The translations under genes were made by a program, and so were the position numbers. Shown in pieces: positions 21,399 to 30,248 of a stretch of 34,679 nucleotides of DNA. The stretch comes from Chara braunii. Taxonomy: Eukaryota; Streptophyta; Charophyceae; Charales; Characeae. Numbering within the stretch: position 1 is the stretch's first letter; each line of letters begins with the position of its first letter. The stretch spans positions 380,777-415,455 of the forward strand of contig BFEA01000023.1 in the NCBI GenBank assembly GCA_003427395.1, written 5' to 3'. Below the pieces are notes generated by a model, which had not been told where the DNA came from, did not search any database, and saw only the letters and a list, made by a program, of their open reading frames with translations.

Positions 21399-22308
21399 AA
21401 ATATGAGGTCGTTAAAATGTGAAATCCGTTGTGTCTCACTGGTAGGGGATGAAGAAAAAAAATACAAGAGGAAAGAAAACCCAAAAAACAATGCAACAAA
21501 CCATGCTAGAAGTCAAATACAATATGTGCAGTAGTTGTGTCAACAAACCCTCAGTGAGGGTCTTCTTGACATGGAGTAGAAGAATGTCTATTGTTTCTTT
21601 TTTTTTGATTAACCGTAGCTGGAGAAGGGTGGTAGGACGTTAGGTATAGTTTTGGATAGTAACGAGGAACAACCAGGGCACTTGGTTAAATATCCGCAGT
21701 AGGAGGCAGGGGGGATGGTCAGGGTTCGAGAGTGTCCAGAAGTAGATGGACCTTGGATCCACCTTAACGTCCTAGTCAGGGTTTTGCAAAAGGGGCGTTA
21801 CCCCAGATAGAAGGCTAGGCTATCACATGTTTGTTCTTTTTATTTTCTTCTTCTTGTATCGCCTATTTGAATTTTGGCCTGTTTCATTCTGGTTGTTCTC
21901 CGGTCAGACCAAGGCCTGCCAGCCTCTTTATTCGATATGGCTCTGCCAAGTGTTGTTGAGGTGAAACCCACAAACCTATCCTGGGTAATGGTCCCAGTTG
22001 TGACAGTTTTCGTTCGGGGTTGTTTGTGAGGAATTCCCAGCGTCATTTTTTTTTTTTTAATTATTTAAATTTAAAGCTACATTCTTCTCTTAATTTCACC
22101 TCACACTATCTACCTATCACTACTCCTAAATCCCTAATTGTAGGCCGGGGAACCCCGTAGCACCCAACCGTGTTCATGAGAGAACATGCAGGGGCTGCTC
22201 CCGACCTGAAATGATAAAAAAAAAAGAAAAGAAAAAAGGTCTTCTAACTGAACCCTTGTGCTACGTTAGAGGCACATGGCCCCACCCATGTTGATCTCAG
22301 CGCCCGCC
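21399..22308. other. No recognisable gene
   Basis: Unique-looking sequence with T and A runs (21596-21606, 22047-22058, 22207-22216). A weak possibility is 5'- or 3'-truncated retroposon sequence, but no motif supports it. Confidence 0.5.
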
Positions 22309-23460
22309 TTTTTTTTTTTTTTTTTTTTTTTCGGAAGAGTCGTCATCTTTAATTACCAATGAAAGAAGGTCGGGAATTCCCCACAAGCAACCCGGAAGAT
22401 ATGGAACCACGACCCTAATTGGGCTATTGCTGGAAAACGGGTCCAGCGTCCCATCCTTTCACTGGTCTACCCTCATCTTTCAAAATCCCTTGAAGCTCAA
22501 AAGTAATTCCGTGCCGAACAAGACATCATCCTACTTGGTGCCTGAGTTCAGTCTAAACCTACTAGCAAATCAATGTCGTTTCCGACGTCGAAACGTTTTC
22601 GACTACCTAAACCGGTAGAATTACTATCCATCCACATCCAAACAAACGGCTAAACCTTTGAAAAGGCAAAGAGCCAGGATCCAATCACTAGCTTCCTAGT
22701 CCCTTCCTGGGGTACTAAAGCAAGTTGACCGTTCAGCGCCCAGGTACGTATAAACCAAATCGGACCTTTCCTCTGCCAGTCCGCAATGATCACCAACCTA
22801 ATCTGTGATCTGATTAAACTCTTTGGGCCTCGCTGCACTACTCTCGACATGCACAAAAGATAAAAATCATGGTGGTGTATCTTTCCATATTCTAGTGGAA
22901 GATTCGCTCTCTTTTTGCATATTTCGAGAGCAGTGCAGCGAGATCCTTTATCTTTTCCACGTGGGAAGCCTCTTCGTTGAAAAGTCTTTCGTTACGTGCT
23001 TGCCAAATCACATTCATAATTAGTCCCCTGCACACCTGAGCAACATATCCCCAACCTGACCCAACTCATAGGTCCCGATCGAGCTACTGGAACCCAAAAG
23101 AATCCATGAATCAGACAAGGCGAGCGAGGAGTTACCCAAGGACAGCCAATGCTTCCTTCACCACTGCCACACTTGAAGGGACAAAGGACAATCCATCCAT
23201 AGATGTGCTGTTGTTTCCCAAGCCCAATTACATAGAACACATACAGCAGGAGCGATCATCCTCCTCACCCCTTTCTGAGATAACCAAGGGGCAGAAAGGA
23301 ACAGATTGCATAGACTGCAGCCACAGAAGGCTGGCTGCTTTCTGATCCGGTAGTTTCTTTTTTTTGTTTTTTGTTTTTGAGATAGGGTAGTTTCTGGAGT
23401 TGCCTCCATAGCTTTATGAGAGTTGCTCCTCCGAAAAAGACCCAGCTGCACCATCTTTCC
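22309..23460 (-). mobile_element. LINE fragment b: end of ORF2 with zf-RVT, plus 3' tail
   Basis: Minus strand. A reverse-transcriptase zinc-binding (zf-RVT) motif, C-x2-C-x5-ET-x2-H-x4-C, is encoded at about 23161-23241. After a frameshift, the usual C-terminal LINE segment follows, with IWQARNERLFNEE at about 22980-23020 and a stop at 22892-22894. A 3' untranslated part contains the hairpin GCTGGA/TCCAGC (22429-22447), and a poly(A) end appears as T at 22309-22331. The reverse transcriptase and endonuclease domains are absent. Several frameshifts show it is dead. A short homopolymer interruption lies near 23357-23390. Confidence 0.8.
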
Positions 23461-24080
23461 ATTTTTTTTTTTTTTTTTTGTAAATGATTGAATGAGGCCA
23501 GGAATCCCTCAGCATCACAACCTGGAAAAAAAAAAAAAAACCCATTGCTGGAAACCGGGTCCAGCGTCCCATGAACCTGCAAAACTCCCCAAAGGATGGA
23601 CAAAACTGGACAGGAGGGAAGACCTTGGAAAGAGGTCCTAGATAAGAGGGCCAAGAAGAGAGTTGCCAATAATTGCTGAAGTACCTATCTAGGGGCTCAA
23701 GGCTCAGACCCTCTCAGCTACTCCATGAGTAGGCTGTCTAATATGGCTATATGCTCAAGGTCTCGTAGTGTGATGGTCCCAGAGAAGGTCCGAATAAAAG
23801 AGTCTGTGATCTTCTGAAAAATCTGTCCATTGAAAGGGAGAGGCCCATTTCTTGCGAAAGGCGGAAATGGCCACCTCCTTGGAAGACGACTTGTTCTTGA
23901 GTCTGAACCAATCCCCAGTTATGCCCGAGCGGAGGGCATGTTTGAACTGTGCAATTAGTGAGGGAGTGGGGTTGTTCATTGATAGAAACCTTCTGTCTCT
24001 TCTGGCTAGCCATAGCTGCATCTTTCCATTTTTGGATAGCGGAGACCAACGAGTTCCATTTTCTTCTTTTCCACATCCAG
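23461..24080 (-). mobile_element. LINE fragment a, tandem to fragment b
   Basis: Minus strand, ending in a poly(A) seen as T at 23462-23479 and carrying the same 3' hairpin GCTGGA/TCCAGC (23547-23565). An open stretch at 23755-24021 reads as LINE-like ORF2 sequence (GKMQLWLARRDRRF, then a basic region). Fragment b begins immediately beyond its tail with a similar stretch (GKMVQLGLFRRSNSHKAM), and the words TCTTTCCATTTTT occur at both 23453 and 24021. This is either a target duplication around a nested insertion or homology between two copies of one family. Confidence 0.6.
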
Positions 24081-24155
24081 CCCGCCTTTTTCTTCTTTTT
24101 CACATCTGGCCCACCTTTTTCACTATTTTTCGCGTCGGGCCCGCCTTTTTTTTTA
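24060..24155 (+). repeat. Degenerate 28-bp tandem repeat, three copies
   Basis: CACATCCAGCCCGCCTTTTT, CACATCTGGCCCACCTTTTT and CGCGTCGGGCCCGCCTTTTT follow one another, each with a short T-rich spacer. Confidence 0.75.
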
Positions 24156-24325
24156 TAAATATTTTTTTTACAAGAAAGCTCAGCTCATTTGCTTACTTTA
24201 TGATGAGGGTATTTTGCAAATTATCCCTGCTTTTTTCCACGGCTCATGGCTGGAGGTTGGGAAAACTCTGATGGGTGGTGTTGTGTACGTCGGGCCTCGA
24301 TGTGTTGTTACAAATGCGCGTAAGC

Positions 24326-24335
24326 TATATATAAG
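24326..24335 (+). promoter_or_regulatory. TATA-box-like element
   Basis: TATATATAAG in otherwise mixed-composition DNA. A 150-codon plus-strand frame (24342-24794) starts 7 bases later, which is too close for a normal TATA-to-start distance, and that frame has no known domain. Only the motif supports this. Confidence 0.2.
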
Positions 24336-24339
24336 GTTC

Positions 24340-25312
24340 CCATGCCGGTATTTCAATTCAATCAGTTTATCTTCGGTCCTTTGGCTGACCTGAAGGGGGG
24401 AGGCCGGGCCGTCGTTGTCTCACCAGAACGGAGTTCCCCTGAACCGAACGACTCATCAGCCAAACGAAGGTACGGTCCCAACCCATCCACGTGTCCCTGC
24501 TTTGAAGCGCCCTACAGTAGCCACCCCCTCCTACTCTTGTCTGCCTATTCTCTCTCTGTCTCGTATTGTTCTCGGTATGTGATCGCCACACCCCCCGTCA
24601 CTCCTCCCCCCTCCTCCCCCCTCCTCCCCCCCAAACAAATTAGCCTTGCACATGTTCGCTCCGCTGTCGCCTTTTCGTTCCCCCTTTCCTCTCCTGACTA
24701 CCGTCTTCACCGGAATAGAACGCACGGTCAGAGCAGCTGTAATTGGGGAGACGACTTTCAGTCTAGAGACACAGAGATGATGAAAACGTTTTGAGTCTAG
24801 ACACAGCGTTGATGACTGTGGGTTCTATTCGAGGGAGAAAGTAGGTGCTTTTTCTGGAGAGGGGGGATGCTCGTGTACGTGGACTTTTGCTGTCGTCTGT
24901 GGCTGAAGATTCTTTGACAACAACCTGGTCCCGATCGATCGGGACCGGGTTCATGGACCTGTCAAAACTAGACAGCTGTCAGTCGATTGACCGGTCAATC
25001 AGTTGACTTTTGTATGATTGATTGGTCATGTGCACGTCCAGTGATTGATTAGTTGTTGATCAGTTTGGTCGTGCATGTGTCCAGTGATTGATTACTTAAC
25101 CGGAGTTAATCGCGTCGATCAGTTGGTTCAATGGCGGGTCATGTATGCATCGACTGATTGATTAGCCTCACTATGGGTTAAAAAAATATCGATCGTTCAT
25201 GGTTGATGAATTGATTAATTGATCGGGGAAGAGGAAGGAGGTGGAGTTAAAAGACTTCTTCGCTGCATCTCCTTTCGGGCGAAGCATCCAATCTATCTGT
25301 TGCTGTAGTTCC

Positions 25313-25318
<6 letters not shown>
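24340..25318. other. No confirmed gene; palindromes and eroded repeats
   Basis: The frame at 24342-24794 is Ser/Pro-rich and unrecognised. CTCCTCCCCC is repeated around 24602-24630. A perfect 20-bp palindrome lies at 24927-24946 and a perfect 16-bp one at 24985-25000. Degenerate repeats with the core GTCCAGTGATTGATTA follow at about 25037 and 25079, with a related CGACTGATTGATTAG at about 25150. Confidence 0.55.
24927..24946. other. Perfect 20-bp palindrome
   Basis: GGTCCCGATCGATCGGGACC is its own reverse complement. A second, GATTGACCGGTCAATC, lies 38 bases downstream. They may be protein-binding sites or element termini; no support beyond symmetry. Confidence 0.85.
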
Positions 25319-25355
<37 letters not shown>

Positions 25356-25545
25356 GAGAAGGGAAACGGCCTTGAGATATCATCACCGTTGAACTGGCCG
25401 CTTCCCTCAGGTAATCCAGAATGATTTTATTCTGGTCATCTGGTGGTATCTGGATTCGAACTCTGGCCAGATACATTTCAGACGAGGTTCATGGGTGTAC
25501 CAACTTAGCTAGGTCCATTGGTTCGATCGCCGTAGTTCTCCACAG
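25319..25545 (-). mobile_element. tRNA-derived SINE with poly(A) tail
   Basis: Minus strand. An A box TAGCTAAGTTGG (complement of 25500-25511) fits the pol III consensus TRGCNNAGYNGG exactly. A B box AGTTCGAATCC (complement of 25452-25462) lies 49 bases downstream, a tRNA-like distance. About 100 bases of body follow, then 36 A residues (T at 25319-25354). GTAGTTC occurs just outside both ends (about 25307 and 25533), a possible target duplication. The 5' end is approximate. Confidence 0.65.
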
Positions 25546-25801
25546 GCCTGCTGATTTAAACTGTGGATTGGCGCCGATCTATCGATCGCTGTAATCCTCC
25601 AGAGGGCCTGTTTGACACGCATAAGTCGAGAAGTGGTCCAAATAAAAAAAAAAAAAAAAAAAATGGAAAAAATTGTGGATTACCGCCTCGCCACCCGCCC
25701 GCCACCCGGCCGCCTTCTCTACTTCTATTTCAATTAATGCACTTCCACGTGGCTTGCAGAGCTGTTTAACCACTGGCTCGCTGTGTGACTTCTGCTGCCT
25801 G
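25546..25801. other. Upstream region of the DTW-domain gene
   Basis: Contains an A run at 25644-25663 and a CACGTG at 25746. TCGATCGCCGTAGTTCTCCA (25524) and TCGATCGCTGTAATCCTCCA (25580) are near-duplicates. No clear TATA box. Confidence 0.5.
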
Positions 25802-25869
25802 CAGACACGTGTCACCAGCAGACACGTGTCACCAGCAGACACGTGTCACCAGCAGACACGTGTCACCAG
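25802..25869 (+). promoter_or_regulatory. Four tandem 17-bp G-box repeats upstream of the DTW-domain gene
   Basis: CAGACACGTGTCACCAG is repeated four times without change at 25802, 25819, 25836 and 25853, placing CACGTG at 25806, 25823, 25840 and 25857. The core ACACGTGT is palindromic. CACGTG is the classic plant G-box bound by bZIP and bHLH factors (established knowledge). The array ends 30 bp before the chosen ATG, so it is promoter or 5' UTR. Part of it is also open in the same frame as the gene. A regulatory role is inference. Confidence 0.6.
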
Positions 25870-25899
25870 TGGAGCCGAAGCCCCCGATCGCCGTCGATC

Positions 25900-27105
25900 A
25901 TGGTCGAGGATGATGAGTTTCCGTACGATGTACGGAATCGTCCCGGCAGCGAAGATGGAAATGATGATGGTTTCAAGGATGAACTTTCGGGGAAAGGAGG
26001 AGGTTCCATCGCCGCAACGGGGGAGGAGGAAAACGTGTTTGAGTTCTTTTGTGGCGGGAAATCGGCCGGGAGCGATCCGTTTTCGGACTGGCAAAAATTT
26101 GCCACGTGGCGGGAAGACAGCGATCGGCGAGATGAGGAGGAGGATAATGGCGGTCTCGTCCGGCATCTGGAAGACGACGACGGCGACGACCAGCGTTCCC
26201 GCCAAAAACACGAGGACGACGACCAGCGTTCCCGCCAAAAACACGAGGACGAGGACGAGGACCAGCGTTCCCGCCAAAAACACGAGGACGACGACCGGCG
26301 TTCCCGCCAAAAATACGAGGACGTCTCCGCTGGTGGCGAATGCCCGCCACCAGGTGCTAGTCAAGAGCGGAGGAAGGTGAGAGGAGGAGGGATCGGGATC
26401 GGGATAGGCAAACCGCTGTGTTGGCGCAATCCGACGTGGACGCTGAGGAGGCTTCACGAGGGTCTTCGGTTTTCCCGCGATCCGCGTGATCTGGAAAAGC
26501 TGCCACGTCGGATCCATTGCCCGAGTTGTGGAAACTCCCGCCATTTTTTTTGCTACACCTGCCTCGAACTGGTCATCGATCAAGCGCTTGTCCCGCGGTT
26601 GCAGTTGCCATTCGACATCGACATTCTTTTCCACGTGGAAGAGCGAAAGAGCATGAGCACGGCGGTCCACGTGGCAGTTTTGGCGCCAAATAATGTTCGC
26701 ATTGTGCAGTCGGATAACATCCCGTACTACGACACGTCATCGACGGTCGTTCTCTTCCCATCTAGCGAATCCGTTGCGCATCAGCAACTCCCTGATGAGG
26801 CAATCAAGAAGGTGGTAATCATTGATGCCAAGTGGAAGAAAGCGGGAACCGTGGCAGCCGATCCTCGATTAGCGGGCCTAAAGAAGGTCCACGTGGAATC
26901 TGCCAAGACGTCGTTTTGGAGATATCATACACGTGGCGTATGCTCGGAGGGTCTGTCAACCGTCGAGGCGGTGTTCTTCCTCTGCAAGCAGCGCCACGTG
27001 TCCTTCCTCGGAGAGTCGGATTGCCATTGCTATGACGACCTTCTGTTCTTCTTCGCGCATCTGCACAGACTGATAGGCAATCCCGGTGGTGGTGGTGCTT
27101 TTTGA
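25900..27105 (+). CDS. DTWD1: DTW-domain protein, tRNA-uridine aminocarboxypropyltransferase (DTWD1-like)
   Basis: The 401-residue product is a likely enzyme that transfers an aminocarboxypropyl group from S-adenosylmethionine to a tRNA uridine (acp3U), as DTWD1/TapT-family proteins do. Residues 1-145 are acidic and look disordered. They include four tandem copies of a DDQRSRQKHED-type motif (about 96-141). A zinc-ribbon-like C-x2-C-x7-C-x2-C lies at C207, C210, C218 and C221. SAM-fold strands follow: VAVLAPNNVRIVQSDNIPYYD (trimmed reading, about 260-280), then a Ser-rich turn. The DTW motif at 309-312 reads DAKW instead of the usual D-x-T-W. The C-terminal family signature TSFWRY..., LSTVEAVFFL is present. 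I chose ATG 25900 because the next upstream ATG (25843) lies inside the 17-bp repeats. It appears to be a single exon without frameshift. The 3' end lies in a tandem duplication (27055-27268). Family assignment is firm; the exact tRNA position is not knowable here. Confidence 0.9.
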   Translation: MVEDDEFPYDVRNRPGSEDGNDDGFKDELSGKGGGSIAATGEEENVFEFFCGGKSAGSDPFSDWQKFATWREDSDRRDEEEDNGGLVRHLEDDDGDDQRSRQKHEDDDQRSRQKHEDEDEDQRSRQKHEDDDRRSRQKYEDVSAGGECPPPGASQERRKVRGGGIGIGIGKPLCWRNPTWTLRRLHEGLRFSRDPRDLEKLPRRIHCPSCGNSRHFFCYTCLELVIDQALVPRLQLPFDIDILFHVEERKSMSTAVHVAVLAPNNVRIVQSDNIPYYDTSSTVVLFPSSESVAHQQLPDEAIKKVVIIDAKWKKAGTVAADPRLAGLKKVHVESAKTSFWRYHTRGVCSEGLSTVEAVFFLCKQRHVSFLGESDCHCYDDLLFFFAHLHRLIGNPGGGGAF

Positions 27106-27268
27106 CNCGTGGCAGCAGGAGAGCCCCCCGCCAATTCTCCCTACTTTGGCAAATGGACTAAGCGCATCTGCACAGACTGATAGGCAATCCCGGTGGTGGT
27201 GGTGCTTTTTGACACGTGGCGNCAGGAGAGCCCCCCGTCAATTCTCTCTACTTTGGCAAATGGACAAA
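27055..27268 (+). repeat. 107-bp tandem duplication over the DTW gene's 3' end
   Basis: Copy 1 (27055-27161) holds the last 16 codons, the stop and 56 bp of 3' flank. Copy 2 (27162-27268) repeats all of it, including a second spared coding tail and stop. They differ at a handful of sites, and each has one N (27107 and 27222). Confidence 0.93.
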
Positions 27269-27321
27269 ATGTGGTAGCGCCGAACGGAGATCTTGACCAA
27301 GCATGCCCTGCTCACCCGATC

Positions 27322-27324
<3 letters not shown>

Positions 27325-27378
<54 letters not shown>
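27325..27378 (+). repeat. (AG)n microsatellite
   Basis: Twenty-seven AG dinucleotides, about 220 bp downstream of the DTW gene stop. Confidence 0.97.
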
Positions 27379-27381
<3 letters not shown>

Positions 27382-27570
27382 CAAGTGGTTTGCTGAGGAG
27401 AGGGAAAAGGACGATAAGCGAATGGGCTCGACGGATCATTGTTCATATTGAAAAGAAAACGAAAGAGTATTTTGTCCTTGTCTTTTTAAGGACATGTTTT
27501 TTTTTTTCTGGTGATGGATGGTGTAGTAGTTGTGATTGTAATCTTTGCCCCTTGAACCTGCTGTCCCTAT

Positions 27571-27652
27571 CCATTATCTTATTCATTATCTTATTCATTA
27601 TCTTATTCATTATCTTATCCATTATCTTATTCATTATCTTATCATTATCTTG
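27571..27652 (+). repeat. 12-bp tandem repeat, ATTATCTTATTC
   Basis: About six to seven copies, the last shortened. The frames across it are artefacts. 27653-27990 holds no gene. Confidence 0.92.
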
Positions 27653-27990
27653 ACTTTGTTTTTGTCTGTGGAAAATGCAATTCTTCTCTCTTGCTTTTGC
27701 TTGATTGGTTCCTCTCAGTGAATATAAGGGCCGTTAAGGACCGTTAATCTTTCAGATGGGCGAATACAATATCAACTATTGCACTAGTTAATGGTCACGG
27801 AATAATAAAATTATGACGTATAAGTAAGTAATTCAATTTTAATTGTAAAAAATTAAAAAAAACATAACTCAATTTTATTGTCACAGTAATTGTTTTTGTC
27901 TGCCTGTCTGAGACTACCTTCTGTCGTAAGGAAGGAGATGCACTCCTCCACGGAGGAAGTTGAACCGTGAGGAAGAAAAAAAAGAACAGA

Positions 27991-28210
27991 GAAAGGTAAG
28001 AAAAATGAGCAAGAAGATTTAAAAGAAATAAATCAAAGATTTTTTAATTATAAAAAGGTAGAAAAAAGAAATAGAGAAAGGTATGAAAAATGAGCAAGAA
28101 GATTTAAAAGAAAACTAGTCAAAGATTAAAAAATAAAAACGATAGAAAAAAGAAATAGAGAAAGGTAAGAAAAATGAGCAAGAAGATACAAAAGAAAACC
28201 AAATCAAGGA
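27991..28210 (+). repeat. Tandem repeat of about 84 bp, three copies
   Basis: AGAAAGGTAAGAAAAATGAG (or TATG variant) plus CAAGAAGAT starts copies at 27991, 28076 and 28159. A-rich sequence continues to about 28500 with no gene. Confidence 0.88.
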
Positions 28211-28502
28211 GAACAACACGACGTCATAAAATAATAATACTAGTAATAATAAAAAACAAAGGTGAGGTAAACGCAAAAAAAAAAAAAAAAGAAAGGAAAC
28301 GACAAACTGAAGAAAAAATTGTTGTAATATTATCCTTATTCCTAATAATATTGTTTATATTAACTGCGGAAAATACAGGTAATCCTATCTTTTTTTTTTT
28401 TTTTGGGTAGTAAATTTGGCATCGTCAAAAAAGAAAAAAAAAGAAAAATAAATAAATTGGCATCGTCTCATCTATGAATAATTTCTGTTGATGTTCATAG
28501 AG

Positions 28503-28707
28503 GGGGGGGGGGGGGTAATCGGGCACGCACAGCAACTGGGGACTCAGGTGATGCTGGGTCCGTCTGCTACCGGCTGTCCCCTGGCCCGTGTCGCTCTCAT
28601 GCTCTCATGTCAGAGTATAGATGGCTGCTACTGGTAGGGGTTCCCTGAAGGCAATAAGGCCACCCTAGGCTGAAAAGGCTACAGCCCTGTTCGGAAAAAA
28701 AAAAAAG
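28503..28707 (+). other. G run, GC-rich segment and poly(A): possible retroposon 3' end
   Basis: A run of 14 G is followed by GC-rich DNA, the repeated word CTCTCATG, and a 12-base A run at 28696-28707. The layout suits the 3' end of a plus-strand retroposon, but no pol III boxes or coding sequence are seen. Confidence 0.35.
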
Positions 28708-28770
28708 AAGATTGAATTTACCTGGGCTGGTTAGTCCGATGATAATACCTCAAGGGGTCACCGCCCTGTA

Positions 28771-28910
28771 TATATTGTCACACTGTGAATCAGAGCGCGA
28801 AGGCGGAAAAAAGCAAAACAAGGAAACGAAAAGAAGGAAGGAAAGCCCCACGTGTTCATCACCTCTTACGTACAAGGCCAGCCACGTGGATGACAGGTTG
28901 AACACAACCT
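28771..28910 (+). mobile_element. Family B element, copy 1 (rps14 site empty)
   Basis: Starts TATATTGTCACACTGTGAAT then CAGAGCGCGAAGGCGG, followed by an A/G-rich stretch and CTTACGTACAAGGCCAGCCA, CGTGGATGACAGGTTGA. It has no coding capacity. It matches copy 2 (29062-29457) base for base across the point where copy 2 carries plastid DNA. The TA-rich terminus TATATTGTCA recurs in all B copies. Confidence 0.82.
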
Positions 28911-29061
28911 TTAAATGTAATCAAGAGTTAAAATAAACGGAACCACAAAGAAGGAACATGAAAAAATAAAATCTGCCATAAGGGAGAGCATGTGCCTGCT
29001 AGTACAGGCCCGACGCTAGCCGCATCATCTGCAAGAGCAGAGAGCTAGCAACGTCGGAGGA

Positions 29062-29457
29062 TATATTGTCACACTGCGAATCAAAAAAGTTTGAGCGAAA
29101 TAAAAAACGTCAAAGATTGGTAGAAAAGTATTTTAACCTCCGTCAATCCTTAAAGAAAGAAATGAATCAAACTTNATCTGTAGAAGAAAAGTGGATTTTT
29201 TATAAAAAATTGCAAGCTTTACCTCGTAATAGTGCGGGTACTCGAATAAAAAATATATGTTTTGTAACTGGAAGATCGAAAGCTTATTATAGAGACTTTG
29301 GAATATCTCGTCATACATTTCGGGAGATGGCCGATGCTTGTTTATTACCTGGACTTGAGCGCGAAGGCGGAAAAAAGCAAAACAAGGAAACGAAAAGAAG
29401 GAAGGAAAGCCTCACCTGTTCATCACCTCTTACGTACAAGGCCAGCCACGTGGATGA
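29062..29457 (+). mobile_element. Family B element, copy 2, carrying plastid DNA
   Basis: TATATTGTCACACTGCGAAT-CA (29062-29083) and GAGCGCGAAGGCGG onward (29357) are adjacent in copy 1 but here lie 273 bases apart, with plastid rps14 sequence between them. The right end (29457) is cut at CACGTGGATGA by the start of copy 3. Confidence 0.82.
29084..29356 (+). pseudogene. rps14: Nuclear insert of plastid DNA: rps14 fragment
   Basis: The frame encodes plastid small-subunit ribosomal protein S14, which binds 16S rRNA in the plastid 30S head. It lacks the first few residues and the last few plus the stop. Diagnostic stretches are [47 protein letters not shown] and ACLLPG. One N lies at 29175. The frame is open throughout and runs by chance into element sequence to 29542, so a chimeric protein is conceivable but unsupported. 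The sequence is more like charophyte/plant plastid S14 than bacterial S14 (family knowledge). Confidence 0.9.
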
Positions 29458-29746
29458 TATATATATTATATTGTCACAAAAATTCAGAGCGCAAATGCAA
29501 AAAAAAAGAAAGAAAAAAAGGAAGAAAAACAGGAAAAAATGAATTCAGTTTTTTTTTTTTATCTTCTTCCTTATAACTCCCCCTGTTCAGAACCTCTTGC
29601 GTACAAGGCCGCCCACGTGGATGTAGGTTGAGCGGCGGCTGCCCCCACCTGACCCACTTGCACACAGCCAAAAGGCAAAGAGACAAAGAAAAGAGGAAGG
29701 GAACAGCCAAATAAAAACAGAACAGGGGGCAAAACAAAACAGATCC
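29458..29746 (+). mobile_element. Family B element, copy 3
   Basis: Begins with a TA repeat then ATATTGTCACAAAAATTCAG and AGCGC, followed by an A/G-rich part, a T run (29550-29560), CCCCCTGTTCAGAACCTC and GCGTACAAGGCCGCCCACGT. It then continues with GGTTGAGCGGCGGCTGCCCC and ACCCACTTGCACACAGCC. Its two halves match the inverted fragments at 32754-32875 and 34325-34544. Confidence 0.75.
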
Positions 29747-30062
29747 AGATGGCAAGTCCCACATGCAAGCACCGCCCCAACACACAGGCCAAACGACGGG
29801 ACAAGACCAACCAGGATGTCAAGCATTCTTGTCTGCAAAAAAAATCAATAAGAACCTGGAGAACCGGTATAAAAAACAATCCCGGATGACGATTCCCACA
29901 TGCAAGCACCGCCCCGCGTTCCAAAAGGCCGAACAACGGGAAACAACCAACCAGGATGCCCCAAAACAAAAAAAAAAAAAACTGGATGACTGGTCCCACA
30001 TGAAGCACCGCTACCTGTTGACTGAATAGACCGAATAACGGGACAAAGCCAATCGGGATGCA
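29747..30062 (+). repeat. Three diverged tandem units leading into a foldback
   Basis: Units at 29747, 29884 and 29984 share the order CCCACATGCAAGCACCGCC, then GGCC(A/G)AAC-type, ACGGGA.A, and CCAACCAGGATG or CCAATCGGGATG. The last unit forms the outer part of the inverted repeat at 30024-30201. Confidence 0.8.
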
Positions 30063-30248
30063 GACAAGATTACAATAACAAATCTACCATATCCATAGTC
30101 AAAAAAGTATGGTTCCGTTTTTTTGACTATGGATATGGTAGATTTGTTATGCTAATCTTGTCTGCATCCCGGTTGGTTTTGCCCCGTTATTCTGTCTATT
30201 CCGTTTTTTTGACTATGGATATGGTAGATTTGTTATGGTAATCTTGTC
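30024..30248. repeat. Long hairpin (83-bp arms) plus a third half-arm
   Basis: 30024-30106 is complementary to 30118-30201 with few mismatches and an 11-base loop. The inner 45 bases of the right arm are then repeated directly at 30204-30248. The reverse transcriptase frame starts inside this last copy. Penelope-like elements often carry such partial direct and inverted terminal repeats (family knowledge), so this may be the element's 5' pseudo-LTR. Confidence 0.85.

Noticed and set aside
25846-26670. 274-codon frame on the minus strand
   Set aside because: Lies opposite the DTW-domain gene, whose plus-strand product has clear family motifs; this is its antisense shadow.
29066-29542. Functional nuclear rps14-fusion gene
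   Set aside because: The start lies in element sequence, the S14 ends are missing, there is no transit peptide, and the downstream codons are low-complexity element DNA.
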